Shown one piece after another: positions 45,097-54,557 of a stretch of 64,000 nucleotides of DNA. The DNA lies in NCBI GenBank assembly GCA_002307215.1, contig DBTU01000012.1, positions 102,461 to 166,460 on the forward strand. Reading direction: 5' to 3'. The stretch is from Lachnoclostridium sp. UBA1308. GTDB taxonomy: Bacteria; Bacillota; Clostridia; Lachnospirales; Lachnospiraceae. Made by a program: the position numbers and the translations under genes. Each line of letters begins with the position of its first letter. Position 1 is the stretch's first letter. The notes under the pieces were generated by a model. The model was given only the letters and a program-made list of their open reading frames with translations, did no database searches and was not told where the DNA came from.

Positions 45097-45894
45097 TTAT
45101 GATCGAAATCCAAATCGTAACCGTTTACGGCCTATTCTTGACGTATCCTCTGCAGGCGCGGCTTCAGCTTCTACGGTGGGTTGTTCCTCAACTATGGTCC
45201 CAAAGGTTTCTGCCACAACAGCGCTATAGGTACTAGCAACCTCTTCATGGTATTCACCGATACGATCTTTGCTAAAAACCTTAATTTCTTCATTCAGTGT
45301 CAACATCTTCTGATCTAAATAGGCTACTATGTCAGCGCATTCCCTCAGCTCTTTACTGATATGTTCCGGAGCATTTCCTTCAAACTTATAATAAATCTTA
45401 TGCTCAAGGCTGGCCCAGAAATCCATTGCAATCGTTCGAATCTGAATCTCAACCTTTGTTTCCACTGTTTTATCCGAGAGAAAAACCGGTATGGTGACTA
45501 TCATGTGGTAACTGGTGTAGCCGTTATCCTTCGGACACATAATATAATCCTTCACCTTTAGAACCTTGATATCGCTTTGATTTGTTATTAGGCTTGCTAT
45601 ACGGTAAATATCAGACGTAAAAGAACAAATAATCCTAATACCTGCCACATCATTTACATATTCAACAATATTTTCAACTGTTAGGTCCCTATTATTATGT
45701 CTAAGTTTCTTCACAATACTCTGGGGTGTTTTAATTCGGGATGTAATATGTTCAATCGGATTATATTGATGAGCCAATTTAAATTCATTATTCAGTATTT
45801 CCAGCTTTGTATTAATTTCCCTTAGTGCTGCATCGTATAAAAGTAGAGCACTACTCCAATCCTCTGTTTCATTATAAAACATGGGTAAATCCAT
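45097..45894 (-). CDS. Small alarmone synthetase (RelA/SpoT domain, RelQ/YjbM-like)
   Basis: A 265-residue protein with a synthetase-only domain. It shows the RelA/SpoT motifs HITSRIKTPQSIVKKL, DVAGIRIICSF, PKDNGYTSYHM and VEIQIRTIAMDFWASLEHK, which form the (p)ppGpp synthesis site. It lacks HD, TGS and ACT domains. The C-terminal ~50 residues are Ala/Glu rich, then a basic tail RIGRKRLRFG. The gene is followed by the coiled-coil membrane protein, suggesting a joint role. Confidence 0.9.
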   Translation of the reverse strand: MDLPMFYNETEDWSSALLLYDAALREINTKLEILNNEFKLAHQYNPIEHITSRIKTPQSIVKKLRHNNRDLTVENIVEYVNDVAGIRIICSFTSDIYRIASLITNQSDIKVLKVKDYIMCPKDNGYTSYHMIVTIPVFLSDKTVETKVEIQIRTIAMDFWASLEHKIYYKFEGNAPEHISKELRECADIVAYLDQKMLTLNEEIKVFSKDRIGEYHEEVASTYSAVVAETFGTIVEEQPTVEAEAAPAEDTSRIGRKRLRFGFRS

Positions 45895-46161
45895 TTCATC
45901 ACTACCTTATCTTTGTATTATATGCCTCAAAATCGAACCAATTATGTTCATATTTTGTTCATTGTTCCTATTATATCATAGAAATGTGAACAATTCTTTA
46001 AGATTCTCATTATTAATCAAAAATTAAGATTTACACATTATAATCTCATTTTAAAGGTTATGAATCCTATTACGGTTTCTTGTTACAGTTCAGTCTTCAA
46101 ATAGATGTAACCGGACTAGGCAGAACTTTTACTGCCTCTTAACAATATTTTCAAATTTCTG
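45895..46161. other. Intergenic region upstream of the attenuated exporter operon
   Basis: Contains the 33-bp dispersed repeat at 46081-46113 and the promoter at its end; no gene seen. Confidence 0.5.
46081..46113. repeat. 33-bp dispersed repeat, copy 2
   Basis: 30 of 33 positions match 9437-9469. Confidence 0.6.
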
Positions 46162-46191
46162 TTGACAATCAATGTAATTTATGGATATAAT
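46162..46191 (+). promoter_or_regulatory. Sigma-A promoter of the exporter operon
   Basis: TTGACA (46162-46167), 18-bp spacer and a perfect TATAAT (46186-46191). Confidence 0.85.
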
Positions 46192-46225
46192 ATTGGCAGA
46201 CTATTACAGAAAAGGAGGTAAGCAT

Positions 46226-46309
46226 ATGAAATTAAGATTCGCGGTCCATACCACAAGCTTTACTAAGAGCAATTTATATGATATTACCTCATGGAGTAGT
46301 AAATATTAG
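46226..46309 (+). CDS. 27-residue leader peptide of the ABC exporter operon
   Basis: A short frame too small for normal gene callers, with an excellent SD AAAGGAGG seven bases before the ATG. It encodes MKLRFAVHTTSFTKSNLYDI and then TSWSSKY. It lies 35 bp downstream of a perfect promoter and 72 bp before a terminator hairpin. Position and size are like BmrB, the leader peptide of bmrCD in B. subtilis, where ribosome stalling under antibiotics allows transcription of the exporter. The amino acid sequence is not obviously similar to BmrB. Confidence 0.8.
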   Translation: MKLRFAVHTTSFTKSNLYDITSWSSKY

Positions 46310-46380
46310 AATTTGTATCTTACCTTTCCTATATACAGACGGAAATGGTGTCTATTACAATTTCATATTACAACTATTGT

Positions 46381-46411
46381 GCCGTGGTGTATCATACCAC
46401 GGCTTATTTTT
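46381..46411 (+). terminator. Attenuator terminator in the exporter leader
   Basis: GCCGTGGT (46381-46388) pairs with ACCACGGC (46396-46403), and TTATTTTT follows. It is between the leader peptide and the ABC genes. The upstream sequence ATACCAC at 46248-46254 in the leader peptide can pair with part of the terminator's left arm, offering an antiterminator. Confidence 0.8.
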
Positions 46412-46550
46412 GCCTTTAAACAGCCGCTACTCACGCCGCCAGTGCAGTAACACACGGCTTAAATGCAAAATCCATGGGGAAAATTCGTGCTTTGTAACTA
46501 AAATCAATACTACATCATGTGCATTTAGGGGAATGTAAGAACGGAGGAAC

Positions 46551-48320
46551 ATGAATAAAGTAACAAAATATATAATAAAATATTGGTTCGCTTATGTACT
46601 TGGAATACTATTTACTGTAGCCAGTGTAGCTCTCGACATGCTGTCTCCACAGGTAACAAAGCGGATTATCGATAACGTCATAATAGGAGGAGATTTGGAC
46701 CTGCTTCCGACCCTGCTAATAATCGTTTTCATCATAGGCTTCGGAAGATGTATCTTTCAGTACTTTAAGGAATTCGCCTTTGATATTGTTAGCTCAAGAA
46801 TATCCTTAAATATAAGAAGAGATTTGTTCAAGCATATTCAGAGTCTATCCTTAAACTTTTTTGACAAGAATAATACCGGCGAGTTGATGTCCCGTGTCAA
46901 GGATGATGTGGACCGGATTTGGGAGGGTCTCGGCTTTGTTGGCATGCTGATTATTGAAATAACTATCCATACTACTTTGGTTTTGTTCTGTATGTATCAA
47001 TTATGCCCCACTCTTGCCGTCATTCCAACCATCTTAGTTCCGTTAATGGGTGCCCTCGCCATCTTTATGGAAAAGAAACTTGGCAAGGTATATGAATCCA
47101 TCAGTGAAGAAAATGCCAGGCTGAATACGGTTGCCCAGGAGAACTTAGCTGGTGTGCGTACCGTAAAAGCGTTTGCGAGAGAAACTCACGAAATCAAGAA
47201 GTTTTTATCCCATAACCAGAAGTATTATGATTTGAACATGAAGCAATCCAAGGTATTTATTAAGTATTATCCCTATTTTCAATTCGTTACCAAGGTGCTT
47301 CCGTTAGTAGTTATCATACTTGGAGGATATCAAGTGATTCACGATAAGATGACACTTGGTACACTTGGCGCTTTTGTAGAATATTCGATGAATATCGTAT
47401 GGCCTATGGAAATGCTTGGGTGGCTGTCAAATATGTGCGCCTCTTGCATTGCTTCCACCAAAAGAATCGGAAAAATCTACGCTGAGGAGCCTATGATTAC
47501 TGAAAACAACCAACCGATTATCCTTAATTCAATCGAAGGAAATATTTGCTTTGACCATGTTTCCTTTTCCATCGATAATAAGTCCATCCTTTCCGATATC
47601 AGCTTTGATTTGTCTGCCGGTAAAACGATTGGTATTATGGGCGCCACCGGTACGGGTAAAAGCTCTATTATCAATTTGCTTCAACGTTTCTATGATGTTA
47701 CAGAGGGTAATATTTATCTTGATAATATCGCTATAAAAGATCTCGCCTTAAAGCAGCTTCGTGGTTGCATTTCGCTGGTTATGCAGGATGTATTTCTATT
47801 TTCAGATACCATTACGGAGAATGTAATAATGGGCAAGAGATCTTATGTGAATCAACAGGAAGTCGAAGATGCTTCTTCCAAAGCTCAGGCCTCTGAGTTC
47901 ATAGAAAAATTGGAGGAGCAGTACGAAACAATTGTGGGAGAGCGTGGTGTTGGTTTATCGGGAGGACAAAAGCAACGAATCAGCATTGCAAGGGCCCTTG
48001 CCAAAAAGACCCCGATTTTGGTGCTGGATGATTCCACCTCCGCACTTGATATGGAGACCGAGCATCTGATCCAGAGTGAACTTACTCAGACCGCATCCTC
48101 CAAAATTATTATTGCTCACCGCATCAGTGCTGTTCGTAATGCGGATGAAATCCTCATCCTCGAGAATGGTAAAATAGTGGAGCGCGGGACTCATGAGACC
48201 CTGCTTCAGGCTGAGGGTTATTACTACAAGACTTATATGGCACAATACGGTGATTATCTGAATGATATTGATATAACCGCTTCCGTGTTCTGCCAGAGGG
48301 GGGGTGCCGTATGTCAGTAA
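46551..48320 (+). CDS. ABC multidrug exporter subunit, degenerate site (BmrC-like)
   Basis: A 589-residue half-transporter: six N-terminal helices then an ABC domain. Walker A GATGTGKSS, signature LSGGQKQR, but Walker B is LVLDDSTSALD with Asp instead of catalytic Glu. This is the degenerate site typical of heterodimeric exporters of the BmrCD/TM287-288 class. The stop overlaps the next gene by 10 bp, giving a tight pair. ACGGAGGAAC precedes the ATG. Confidence 0.92.
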   Translation: MNKVTKYIIKYWFAYVLGILFTVASVALDMLSPQVTKRIIDNVIIGGDLDLLPTLLIIVFIIGFGRCIFQYFKEFAFDIVSSRISLNIRRDLFKHIQSLSLNFFDKNNTGELMSRVKDDVDRIWEGLGFVGMLIIEITIHTTLVLFCMYQLCPTLAVIPTILVPLMGALAIFMEKKLGKVYESISEENARLNTVAQENLAGVRTVKAFARETHEIKKFLSHNQKYYDLNMKQSKVFIKYYPYFQFVTKVLPLVVIILGGYQVIHDKMTLGTLGAFVEYSMNIVWPMEMLGWLSNMCASCIASTKRIGKIYAEEPMITENNQPIILNSIEGNICFDHVSFSIDNKSILSDISFDLSAGKTIGIMGATGTGKSSIINLLQRFYDVTEGNIYLDNIAIKDLALKQLRGCISLVMQDVFLFSDTITENVIMGKRSYVNQQEVEDASSKAQASEFIEKLEEQYETIVGERGVGLSGGQKQRISIARALAKKTPILVLDDSTSALDMETEHLIQSELTQTASSKIIIAHRISAVRNADEILILENGKIVERGTHETLLQAEGYYYKTYMAQYGDYLNDIDITASVFCQRGGAVCQ

Positions 48321-50092
48321 ATGCTGTTAAAGACGATGAATATTTAAAGAAATCAAACAAAAAAATTATTTTATTGCGGTTATTTCGTTATATGCTATCT
48401 TACAAAGGGCCGATTATGATTGTTTTGATTATCATGGTCCTGACTGTTGGAATTTCAATTGTAAATCCATTGATTATGCAAAGGGCCATTGACGTAAATA
48501 TTGCTGATAAGGATTTTAAAGGGCTTGTATTCCTCGGCATATTTGCACTCGCCCTAAATATTTCCTTTATATTCCTGGTGAAGCTTCGTATGTATCTTAT
48601 GGCACAGATTTCGAACAAGATTTTACTTACCATAAGACAGGAACTTTTCACACATATTCAGAAGCTGAGCTTCAGCTTTTTCGACAGCCGCCCCACCGGT
48701 AAAATCCTCGCAAGAATTATCGGAGATGTCAATTCTCTGAAGGATGTACTATCCAACAGCGTGACCACCCTGATACCGGACTTCGTCACAATCTGTGCTG
48801 TAGTGACAATTATGTTGGTTATCAACTGGAAGTTGGCACTGGCCTCTCTGATTTCATTACCCTTTATGATGTTTGGTCTTTGGTTTATTCAGACTCACTC
48901 TCATCTGAGGTGGCAGACGCACCGTAAAAAGAGCTCCAATCTAAATGCATTTATTCATGAGGATCTCTCCGGCATGAGAGTTATACAGAGCCTTACCGCG
49001 GAGAATGAGAAAGAGGAAACCTTCGATACCTTACTTAAGGAGCATCGCGATTCCTTCATACGTGCCATCATACTTAATGATGCCTTTGGTTCTGTAATTG
49101 ATATCAGCTGGAGTGTTGGCTCCATTGCCATGTATTTCACCGCAGTCACCGTATTAAAAATCAATGCCGGCAGTATCGGAACTCTGATGGCTTTTGCCAT
49201 GTACATCAATATGTTCTGGAATCCGATTATGAACCTGAGTAACTTTTATAATCAGCTGATCACTAATATAACCGGTGCTGATCGTATTTTTGATATTCTC
49301 GATACAAAGCCGGAATTATCAGACGGCAAAGAAGTCACTGAACTTCCTTCTATACGAGGGGAAGTATGCTTTGACCATGTTTCCTTTGCTTATGATGAAG
49401 ATACCACGGTATTAAATAATGTGAGTTTTTGCATCAAACCGGGTGAAACTATCGCACTTGTCGGCCCGACCGGTGCCGGTAAAACCACAATTGTTAACTT
49501 GATCAGCCGCTTTTATGATGTACAGCAGGGGAATATACTTATCGACGGACATAGTATTAAAGATGTTTCCATCGAAAGTCTTCGTAAACAGATGGGGATA
49601 ATGACTCAGGATAACTTCCTGTTCTCCGGAACGATAGCGGATAATATTCGTTACGGCAGGCTGAATGCGACCGATGCTGAAATTGTTGCTGCTGCCACGG
49701 CAGTAAACGCACACGATTTTATCATGAAACTGGAGAAGGGGTATGAAACAGAGCTGAAAGAAAGGGGCGCCGGTTTATCCATCGGGCAACGCCAGCTCCT
49801 TGCCTTTGCTAGAACTATGGTATCAATGCCTAAGATTTTAATTCTCGATGAGGCCACATCCAGTATCGATACACATACCGAACTTTTGGTTCAACAGGGC
49901 ATTGAAGCCCTGCTAAAGGGCCGAACCTCCTTTGTAATCGCACATCGCTTATCAACCATCCGTAAAGCAGATCGCATCTTTGTCATCGATGAAGGTAAGA
50001 TTATGGAAGAAGGAAATTCAGAAGAATTGCTTGCCCGGAAGGGCGCCTATTACAACCTGTATATGGCTCAATTTAGGAATTTGATTGCTTAG
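48311..50092 (+). CDS. ABC multidrug exporter subunit, catalytic Walker B (BmrD-like)
   Basis: A 593-residue partner half-transporter. Six helices, Walker A GPTGAGKTT, and a canonical Walker B LILDEATSSID. Its signature is LSIGQRQL, a deviating motif. So each half supplies the element that the other lacks: a canonical signature in the first and a catalytic Glu in the second, which makes one good and one degenerate ATP site. Substrate unknown; drugs or peptides are likely. The overlap with the first gene suggests coupled translation. Confidence 0.92.
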   Translation: MSVNAVKDDEYLKKSNKKIILLRLFRYMLSYKGPIMIVLIIMVLTVGISIVNPLIMQRAIDVNIADKDFKGLVFLGIFALALNISFIFLVKLRMYLMAQISNKILLTIRQELFTHIQKLSFSFFDSRPTGKILARIIGDVNSLKDVLSNSVTTLIPDFVTICAVVTIMLVINWKLALASLISLPFMMFGLWFIQTHSHLRWQTHRKKSSNLNAFIHEDLSGMRVIQSLTAENEKEETFDTLLKEHRDSFIRAIILNDAFGSVIDISWSVGSIAMYFTAVTVLKINAGSIGTLMAFAMYINMFWNPIMNLSNFYNQLITNITGADRIFDILDTKPELSDGKEVTELPSIRGEVCFDHVSFAYDEDTTVLNNVSFCIKPGETIALVGPTGAGKTTIVNLISRFYDVQQGNILIDGHSIKDVSIESLRKQMGIMTQDNFLFSGTIADNIRYGRLNATDAEIVAAATAVNAHDFIMKLEKGYETELKERGAGLSIGQRQLLAFARTMVSMPKILILDEATSSIDTHTELLVQQGIEALLKGRTSFVIAHRLSTIRKADRIFVIDEGKIMEEGNSEELLARKGAYYNLYMAQFRNLIA

Positions 50093-50110
50093 TACTAAAT
50101 ATTTCATAAG

Positions 50111-50152
50111 AAAAGCCGGAAAGCTGATGAAAATCAGTTCTTTCCGGCTTTT
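50111..50152 (+). terminator. Terminator of the exporter operon
   Basis: AAAAGCCGGAAAG pairs with CTTTCCGGCTTTT, followed by TTTGT. Confidence 0.9.
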
Positions 50153-50212
50153 TGTAAAATTTATTTACAACAACTTGATCACATACTTACTGTCAATTTG
50201 CAAAATTGTTCC

Positions 50213-50794
50213 TTATTTCGCATTATCTTCTGAATTGCTCTCAGTAACAATACTCTCATCAACACTGTCTTCTGCCTCATCCTGTGGTATTTCAGGTATC
50301 ACTTCATCACAGGTATCGTTTTCTTTCTCATATACCTCATCAAATGTTTTATTCTCTTCAACCTTCGCTACTGTTGATTTAAAGAATAAAGTCATAAGTG
50401 AATATCCCAGTAAAATCTGAAAAATTGTAATAAAATAACCACTGGTTCCAAAGAGTTTAAGCATCGGTGCAATAAATATATCACTCACTTTCTGGTTCGG
50501 TATTAAAGCAATGAAATAAAGAGCAGAGACATATAACGAGGGAATAATGATAAGAATCAGTTTCGGTAAATTCAGTTTCCATTTGCCTATTCTTGCACGC
50601 TCATTGATAAATGCTTCTAATCCAAAGATTACACCAAAGACGATCGGATATAGAACAACAAGGGAATACAAAAAGTAATTAACCTTACTCGCAGAGTTGT
50701 TTTGAAATAATGTCTCCAACGGCCCCTTTACCCATATAAATAGTACAACCAACAAAAAATAAACAAAATACTTTAACCATGACAGTGCCTTCAT
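50213..50794 (-). CDS. Membrane protein of unknown function with an acidic tail
   Basis: A 193-residue protein with four membrane helices (about 5-24, 38-62, 78-101, 120-145) and a Glu/Asp-rich C-terminal tail (EENKTFDEVYEKENDTC...) of about 50 residues. The SD GGAGAGAAAATG is acceptable. It lies downstream of the LytTR/DUF3021 genes with a 150-bp gap, so it may or may not be in that operon. No family recognised. Confidence 0.7.
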   Translation of the reverse strand: MKALSWLKYFVYFLLVVLFIWVKGPLETLFQNNSASKVNYFLYSLVVLYPIVFGVIFGLEAFINERARIGKWKLNLPKLILIIIPSLYVSALYFIALIPNQKVSDIFIAPMLKLFGTSGYFITIFQILLGYSLMTLFFKSTVAKVEENKTFDEVYEKENDTCDEVIPEIPQDEAEDSVDESIVTESNSEDNAK

Positions 50795-50947
50795 TTTCTC
50801 TCCGTTTCCGCCGCATTGCGGCTCCCCAGTATATTAAATTTTTAAAACAATGAGTTCTGCCAAAGGCAAACTCTTACGTCCGGAACATTCAGTCCATACG
50901 CAATAATGGCTAACAAAACCGTAACTATTACCTGCCTGTTTTGTTAG

Positions 50948-51388
50948 CTATAACTCATCATCTTCCTGTTTCGGATACTGTTTACGTAACTGTCTGTTAA
51001 GAGAATTAGCAATTTTTTCCTCATTGCGGAAGTTGACTATCATTATAATAACATAAACAACGGCAACTAACAACAGCATTACCAAAATTTCCGGCATTAA
51101 TCCGGGTGCCAGCCATTTGCACAAAAAGGCATTACTGTATACGATTGCATTAATGTAGATGTAATGACAAAACGTACGAATTATCATCTGTTTTTTACTA
51201 GGGACTTTCTTATAAGAAAATATTAGATTACCCAGTGCACATACGAAGGACATAGCGGCAATTTGCCATAATAAAGTAATACTAACCTCCAGCTTTGGAG
51301 CAAAAATCGTAAGAAACAATGCACAGCTTAATGAAGATCCTGTCATGATATAAGCAAACGTATTTATCATTTTTTTTATTGTATCCAT
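50948..51388 (-). CDS. DUF3021-family membrane protein
   Basis: A 146-residue protein with four helices (about 10-30, 38-56, 72-92, 98-120) and a basic/acidic cytoplasmic tail. DUF3021 genes often sit next to a stand-alone LytTR gene, as here (14-bp gap to it). Such pairs are thought to act as membrane-linked regulators of an adjacent ABC transporter. AGGAGGCAAT precedes the ATG. Confidence 0.85.
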   Translation of the reverse strand: MDTIKKMINTFAYIMTGSSLSCALFLTIFAPKLEVSITLLWQIAAMSFVCALGNLIFSYKKVPSKKQMIIRTFCHYIYINAIVYSNAFLCKWLAPGLMPEILVMLLLVAVVYVIIMIVNFRNEEKIANSLNRQLRKQYPKQEDDEL

Positions 51389-51402
51389 CTTAATATTGCC
51401 TC

Positions 51403-51840
51403 CTATAATCCAAGCTTTTTCTTTAACTCTGGCACATACTGTCTCGAGATGACTACCTTCTCGCCGTTAAAGAGCAACGCTTCAAAACGCCCGGAGTAAG
51501 CCGGGCTGATACTTTTTATCTTGGTAACATTGAGTATGATTGACTTTGAAGCCCGAAATAAGTTGGTGTTTTTATAGTCTTCTTCGATCTCATATAATTT
51601 TAGTTTCGTTTCATACATGTTCTGTTTGCAATAAAGAAAAACCTTATTATCAACACCTTCAAAATAATACACATTAGCGGGATCAATCATCGTAATGTTG
51701 CCGTTCTTACTTCCGGCTATCTTTTTCTGTCCCATTTTCAGTTCAGATATTATTTTAAGCATCTGATCATCAATTTCCCTGCAGCGTATAATAATCTGGT
51801 CCTCTTCGCCCGGGCTTGCTTCCTCAATAATTATTTTCAC
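51403..51840 (-). CDS. Stand-alone LytTR DNA-binding regulator
   Basis: A 145-residue protein with an N-terminal ~45-residue alpha/beta region and the LytTR domain (about 50-143; motifs DPANVYYFEGVDNKVF, LFRASKSIILN and ALLFNGEKVVISRQ). There is no receiver domain. It likely regulates the ABC operon. It lies 9 bp downstream of the permease gene. Confidence 0.9.
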   Translation of the reverse strand: MKIIIEEASPGEEDQIIIRCREIDDQMLKIISELKMGQKKIAGSKNGNITMIDPANVYYFEGVDNKVFLYCKQNMYETKLKLYEIEEDYKNTNLFRASKSIILNVTKIKSISPAYSGRFEALLFNGEKVVISRQYVPELKKKLGL

Positions 51841-51849
51841 TCTTATCTC

Positions 51850-52761
51850 CTATCTGCTCATTACATTTCTACGTTTTTGCAGAATTACCGATATTCCTAT
51901 GAAAACCATACCACTGATTACCAAAAATGCCATCTTAATTCCTCCTCCAATGACATCGTCCTGATAAGTAATTGTAATCCCCATGTATTTTTTATAATCA
52001 ACCATTATTTGCTCCGGGCAGTTGTTGAAAGTTTTCACAAGAATATCCTGTGTAAATATCTCCCGCAGGAAAGAGGAGCCATGAACCAACGGAAAACATT
52101 TGATGACCGTCTGTACCTTTGTGGGAAGCATACCTATCGGCATATAAATACCGGCGAAAAAGCCTACCAGTGTCCCAATGACCGTGCCAATTCCGGATAA
52201 CGCTCCCTGACTATGTACAAAATTCAAGATTAAAAACACCATACTGGAGGAGGTAAATACATTCAATAGGATAAAGAAAAGAATTTTACCCATCTGCTCC
52301 AGAGATAGAAGCGCTACTCCATTAAAGAAAAAATATACTTCGCCGATCACTACTGTAAGACTGCATATAATGACACCCATAATAATAGCCGCAAAGATAT
52401 AGCCAAGGACAAATGTGATGCGACTCACCGGAGACACATAGAAGCTGGAAAGGCGTTTCTGAGTTTCATCCTCAACCATAATGCCTATCATGGACAGTGT
52501 AATAGTAACCGAATTAACTACTACGATTCCGGCAAGGGTCCAAAGCATAACCAATTGCTGTGCATTACTTCTGTCAGCGACCGTATCCCGTGTCCCTCCG
52601 AATTGATTTAATAAATCAACAACACCATCCACATTCATTTTTCCTAAGAATACCACCATTAATCCGAGGATAATAAGTGTGGCGAGCAAGGAAAAGAATA
52701 CACTTGATTTATCCCTTGCATAAACTAAAATATTTCTTTTTATTAATCTTAATAATAACAT
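51850..52761 (-). CDS. ABC-2 type permease
   Basis: A 303-residue permease with six helices. It starts at MLLLRLIKRNILVY after CAGGAGGTTACT; a longer in-frame start at 52833 has no SD. The ABC-2 features are the KRLSSFYVSP motif and the GFFAGIYMPIGMLP loop. It pairs with the ATPase at 52881; a drug or peptide exporter is likely. Confidence 0.9.
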   Translation of the reverse strand: MLLLRLIKRNILVYARDKSSVFFSLLATLIILGLMVVFLGKMNVDGVVDLLNQFGGTRDTVADRSNAQQLVMLWTLAGIVVVNSVTITLSMIGIMVEDETQKRLSSFYVSPVSRITFVLGYIFAAIIMGVIICSLTVVIGEVYFFFNGVALLSLEQMGKILFFILLNVFTSSSMVFLILNFVHSQGALSGIGTVIGTLVGFFAGIYMPIGMLPTKVQTVIKCFPLVHGSSFLREIFTQDILVKTFNNCPEQIMVDYKKYMGITITYQDDVIGGGIKMAFLVISGMVFIGISVILQKRRNVMSR

Positions 52762-52880
52762 AGTAACCTCCTGAATTTGTACTTTATTATGAAATCCTTT
52801 TATTGAACTCAAGCATCTGTTTTGTGAATTCACTCCAAACTAATTTTATTAATCCTTATCCACTATCGTATCAATATATT

Positions 52881-53789
52881 TTATAAGTCTCTCCCGGTAA
52901 TATTTAAGAACACATCATCCATTGTACCCTGTATAACCTCGAAGGATTTCAAGCTTTCTTTCATGCTCTCCAAAATCCTAAGTGCATACATAGTATCAGG
53001 TATGGTGACTTGAATGTGATTACTTTTCATTTCATACATAAGGGCTTCCTCGTCTAGCTTTCTCAATATGATTTCCTCATTCTCCGGTACCAGCTTTAAC
53101 ATATCATGAGCGTATTTTCCTTTTAGCTCCTGCGGTGTTCCGTCAGCCACGACCTTACCGGCTTCCATAATTGAAACATACTGGGCCTTTGAAGCCTCCT
53201 CCATGTAATGTGTTGTAAGAAAGACTGTCATTTGATCTTCATATCGTAATTTCTCCAAACTTTCCCATACATTCTTTCGTGTCTGCGGATCAAGACCCGT
53301 AGTTGGCTCATCGAGAAACAGTAGTTCCGGGCGGTTCATCAATGCCTTTGCAATCTCACACCGTCTTTTCTGCCCTCCCGATAGTTTACCGAATTGCCTT
53401 TTTAGTAGGTCTCTGATATCCAGTACCTCGCATACATAAGCAAGATTATCTTTGATGTTTTTACTGTTCTGATTATAGAGTGATGCTCTTGTTATAAGAT
53501 TTTCTTTTATTGTTAAATTATCGTCCAGTGTATTGTCCTGGAATACAACACCGATTCTCCTACGGATTTCACGGTCTTCTTTACCTAACCTGTAACCACA
53601 AACCGTCACATCTCCCTGTGTGCTGCCTTGCAAGGTACACAACATATTTATTGTTGTGGATTTTCCCGCCCCGTTCACACCCAGAAAGCCGTAAAGTTCT
53701 CCTTTTTTAACCCGAAAGCTGATATCATCAACAGCTTTTACTTCTTTGTAGTACTTCTTTAAGTGGCTTACCTGTATAATATCGTCCAT
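52881..53789 (-). CDS. ABC transporter ATP-binding protein (NatA/drug-export type)
   Basis: A 302-residue ATPase. Walker A GVNGAGKST (about 37), signature LSGGQKRR, Walker B LLFLDEPTTGLD and H-loop TTHYMEEA. The C-terminal domain is about 220-302. It belongs to the DrrA/NatA-type branch that works with ABC-2 permeases such as that at 51850. It is first in the operon of ATPase, permease, LytTR and DUF3021. Confidence 0.93.
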   Translation of the reverse strand: MDDIIQVSHLKKYYKEVKAVDDISFRVKKGELYGFLGVNGAGKSTTINMLCTLQGSTQGDVTVCGYRLGKEDREIRRRIGVVFQDNTLDDNLTIKENLITRASLYNQNSKNIKDNLAYVCEVLDIRDLLKRQFGKLSGGQKRRCEIAKALMNRPELLFLDEPTTGLDPQTRKNVWESLEKLRYEDQMTVFLTTHYMEEASKAQYVSIMEAGKVVADGTPQELKGKYAHDMLKLVPENEEIILRKLDEEALMYEMKSNHIQVTIPDTMYALRILESMKESLKSFEVIQGTMDDVFLNITGRDL

Positions 53790-53942
53790 ACTTTTACATT
53801 TATCCTTCCATAATTTTAAATTAATGTCTTGCTAGGAGTATATTCCATAAATGAACACCTGGCAATAGCTACCATAGTAAGATGCATTTATTTAAGGTGA
53901 GTTGATTAATAGGATCTGTGAGAAGATATCTTACTATAAAAA

Positions 53943-53993
53943 TACCCCAGAGATAGACAATGATTTTGTTTCTCATTGCCTACTCTGGGGGTA
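53943..53993 (-). terminator. Terminator between the GNAT and ABC genes
   Basis: TACCCCAGAGATAGACAATGA pairs with TCATTGCCTACTCTGGGGGTA. Confidence 0.75.
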
Positions 53994-54041
53994 GAGTATC
54001 GGCCTCTGTTCGTAGGTTTGTTATATTCGATAAATGCATTC

Positions 54042-54506
54042 TTATATCCACTGTATAAATGCTGTCTTATCCTCCCGGTTATATCCAGCTTTTTCATAAA
54101 AGCTTAAGGTACTATCCTTCTTGGAACCGGTCATCAACATGAGTTTATAACAATTTGCTTTTATGGCTATATCCTTGGCATGTTCGAGAAGTTGTGTAGC
54201 AAACCCTTGGCTTCTATTGTTTTCATCCGTTATCACATTTTCAATCAAGGCATAAGGTTGTTGGTTATGAGTAAGATTCGGTATGATGATAAGTACACAA
54301 GAGGATACAATTTTTCTATCCAGAGTGCCAATAAGAATATGATGATCCTTATCCTCAAGGATACGAATCCACAGCACCATCAATTCCTCTTTTATCTCCG
54401 GGATCGTATTATTATGAAGTTGTGTGTAAAGCTTAAGCAATTCAGTTAAGTCTTGTTTATTCGCTTCTCTTATCACAAATTTATCATTACTAACTCGCTT
54501 ATCCAT
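54042..54506 (-). CDS. GNAT-family acetyltransferase
   Basis: A 154-residue protein with the GNAT acetyl-CoA motif VITDENNRSQGFATQLLEHA (R/Q-x-x-G-x-A) and a later YNREDKTAF region. It is downstream of the histidine kinase by 51 bp and may be in the same operon. Substrate unknown. Confidence 0.85.
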   Translation of the reverse strand: MDKRVSNDKFVIREANKQDLTELLKLYTQLHNNTIPEIKEELMVLWIRILEDKDHHILIGTLDRKIVSSCVLIIIPNLTHNQQPYALIENVITDENNRSQGFATQLLEHAKDIAIKANCYKLMLMTGSKKDSTLSFYEKAGYNREDKTAFIQWI

Positions 54507-54557
54507 TGATTGTTTCCCTTCTGGGATGTCTTTCTTACCCGCTTCGCTAACCTATGC

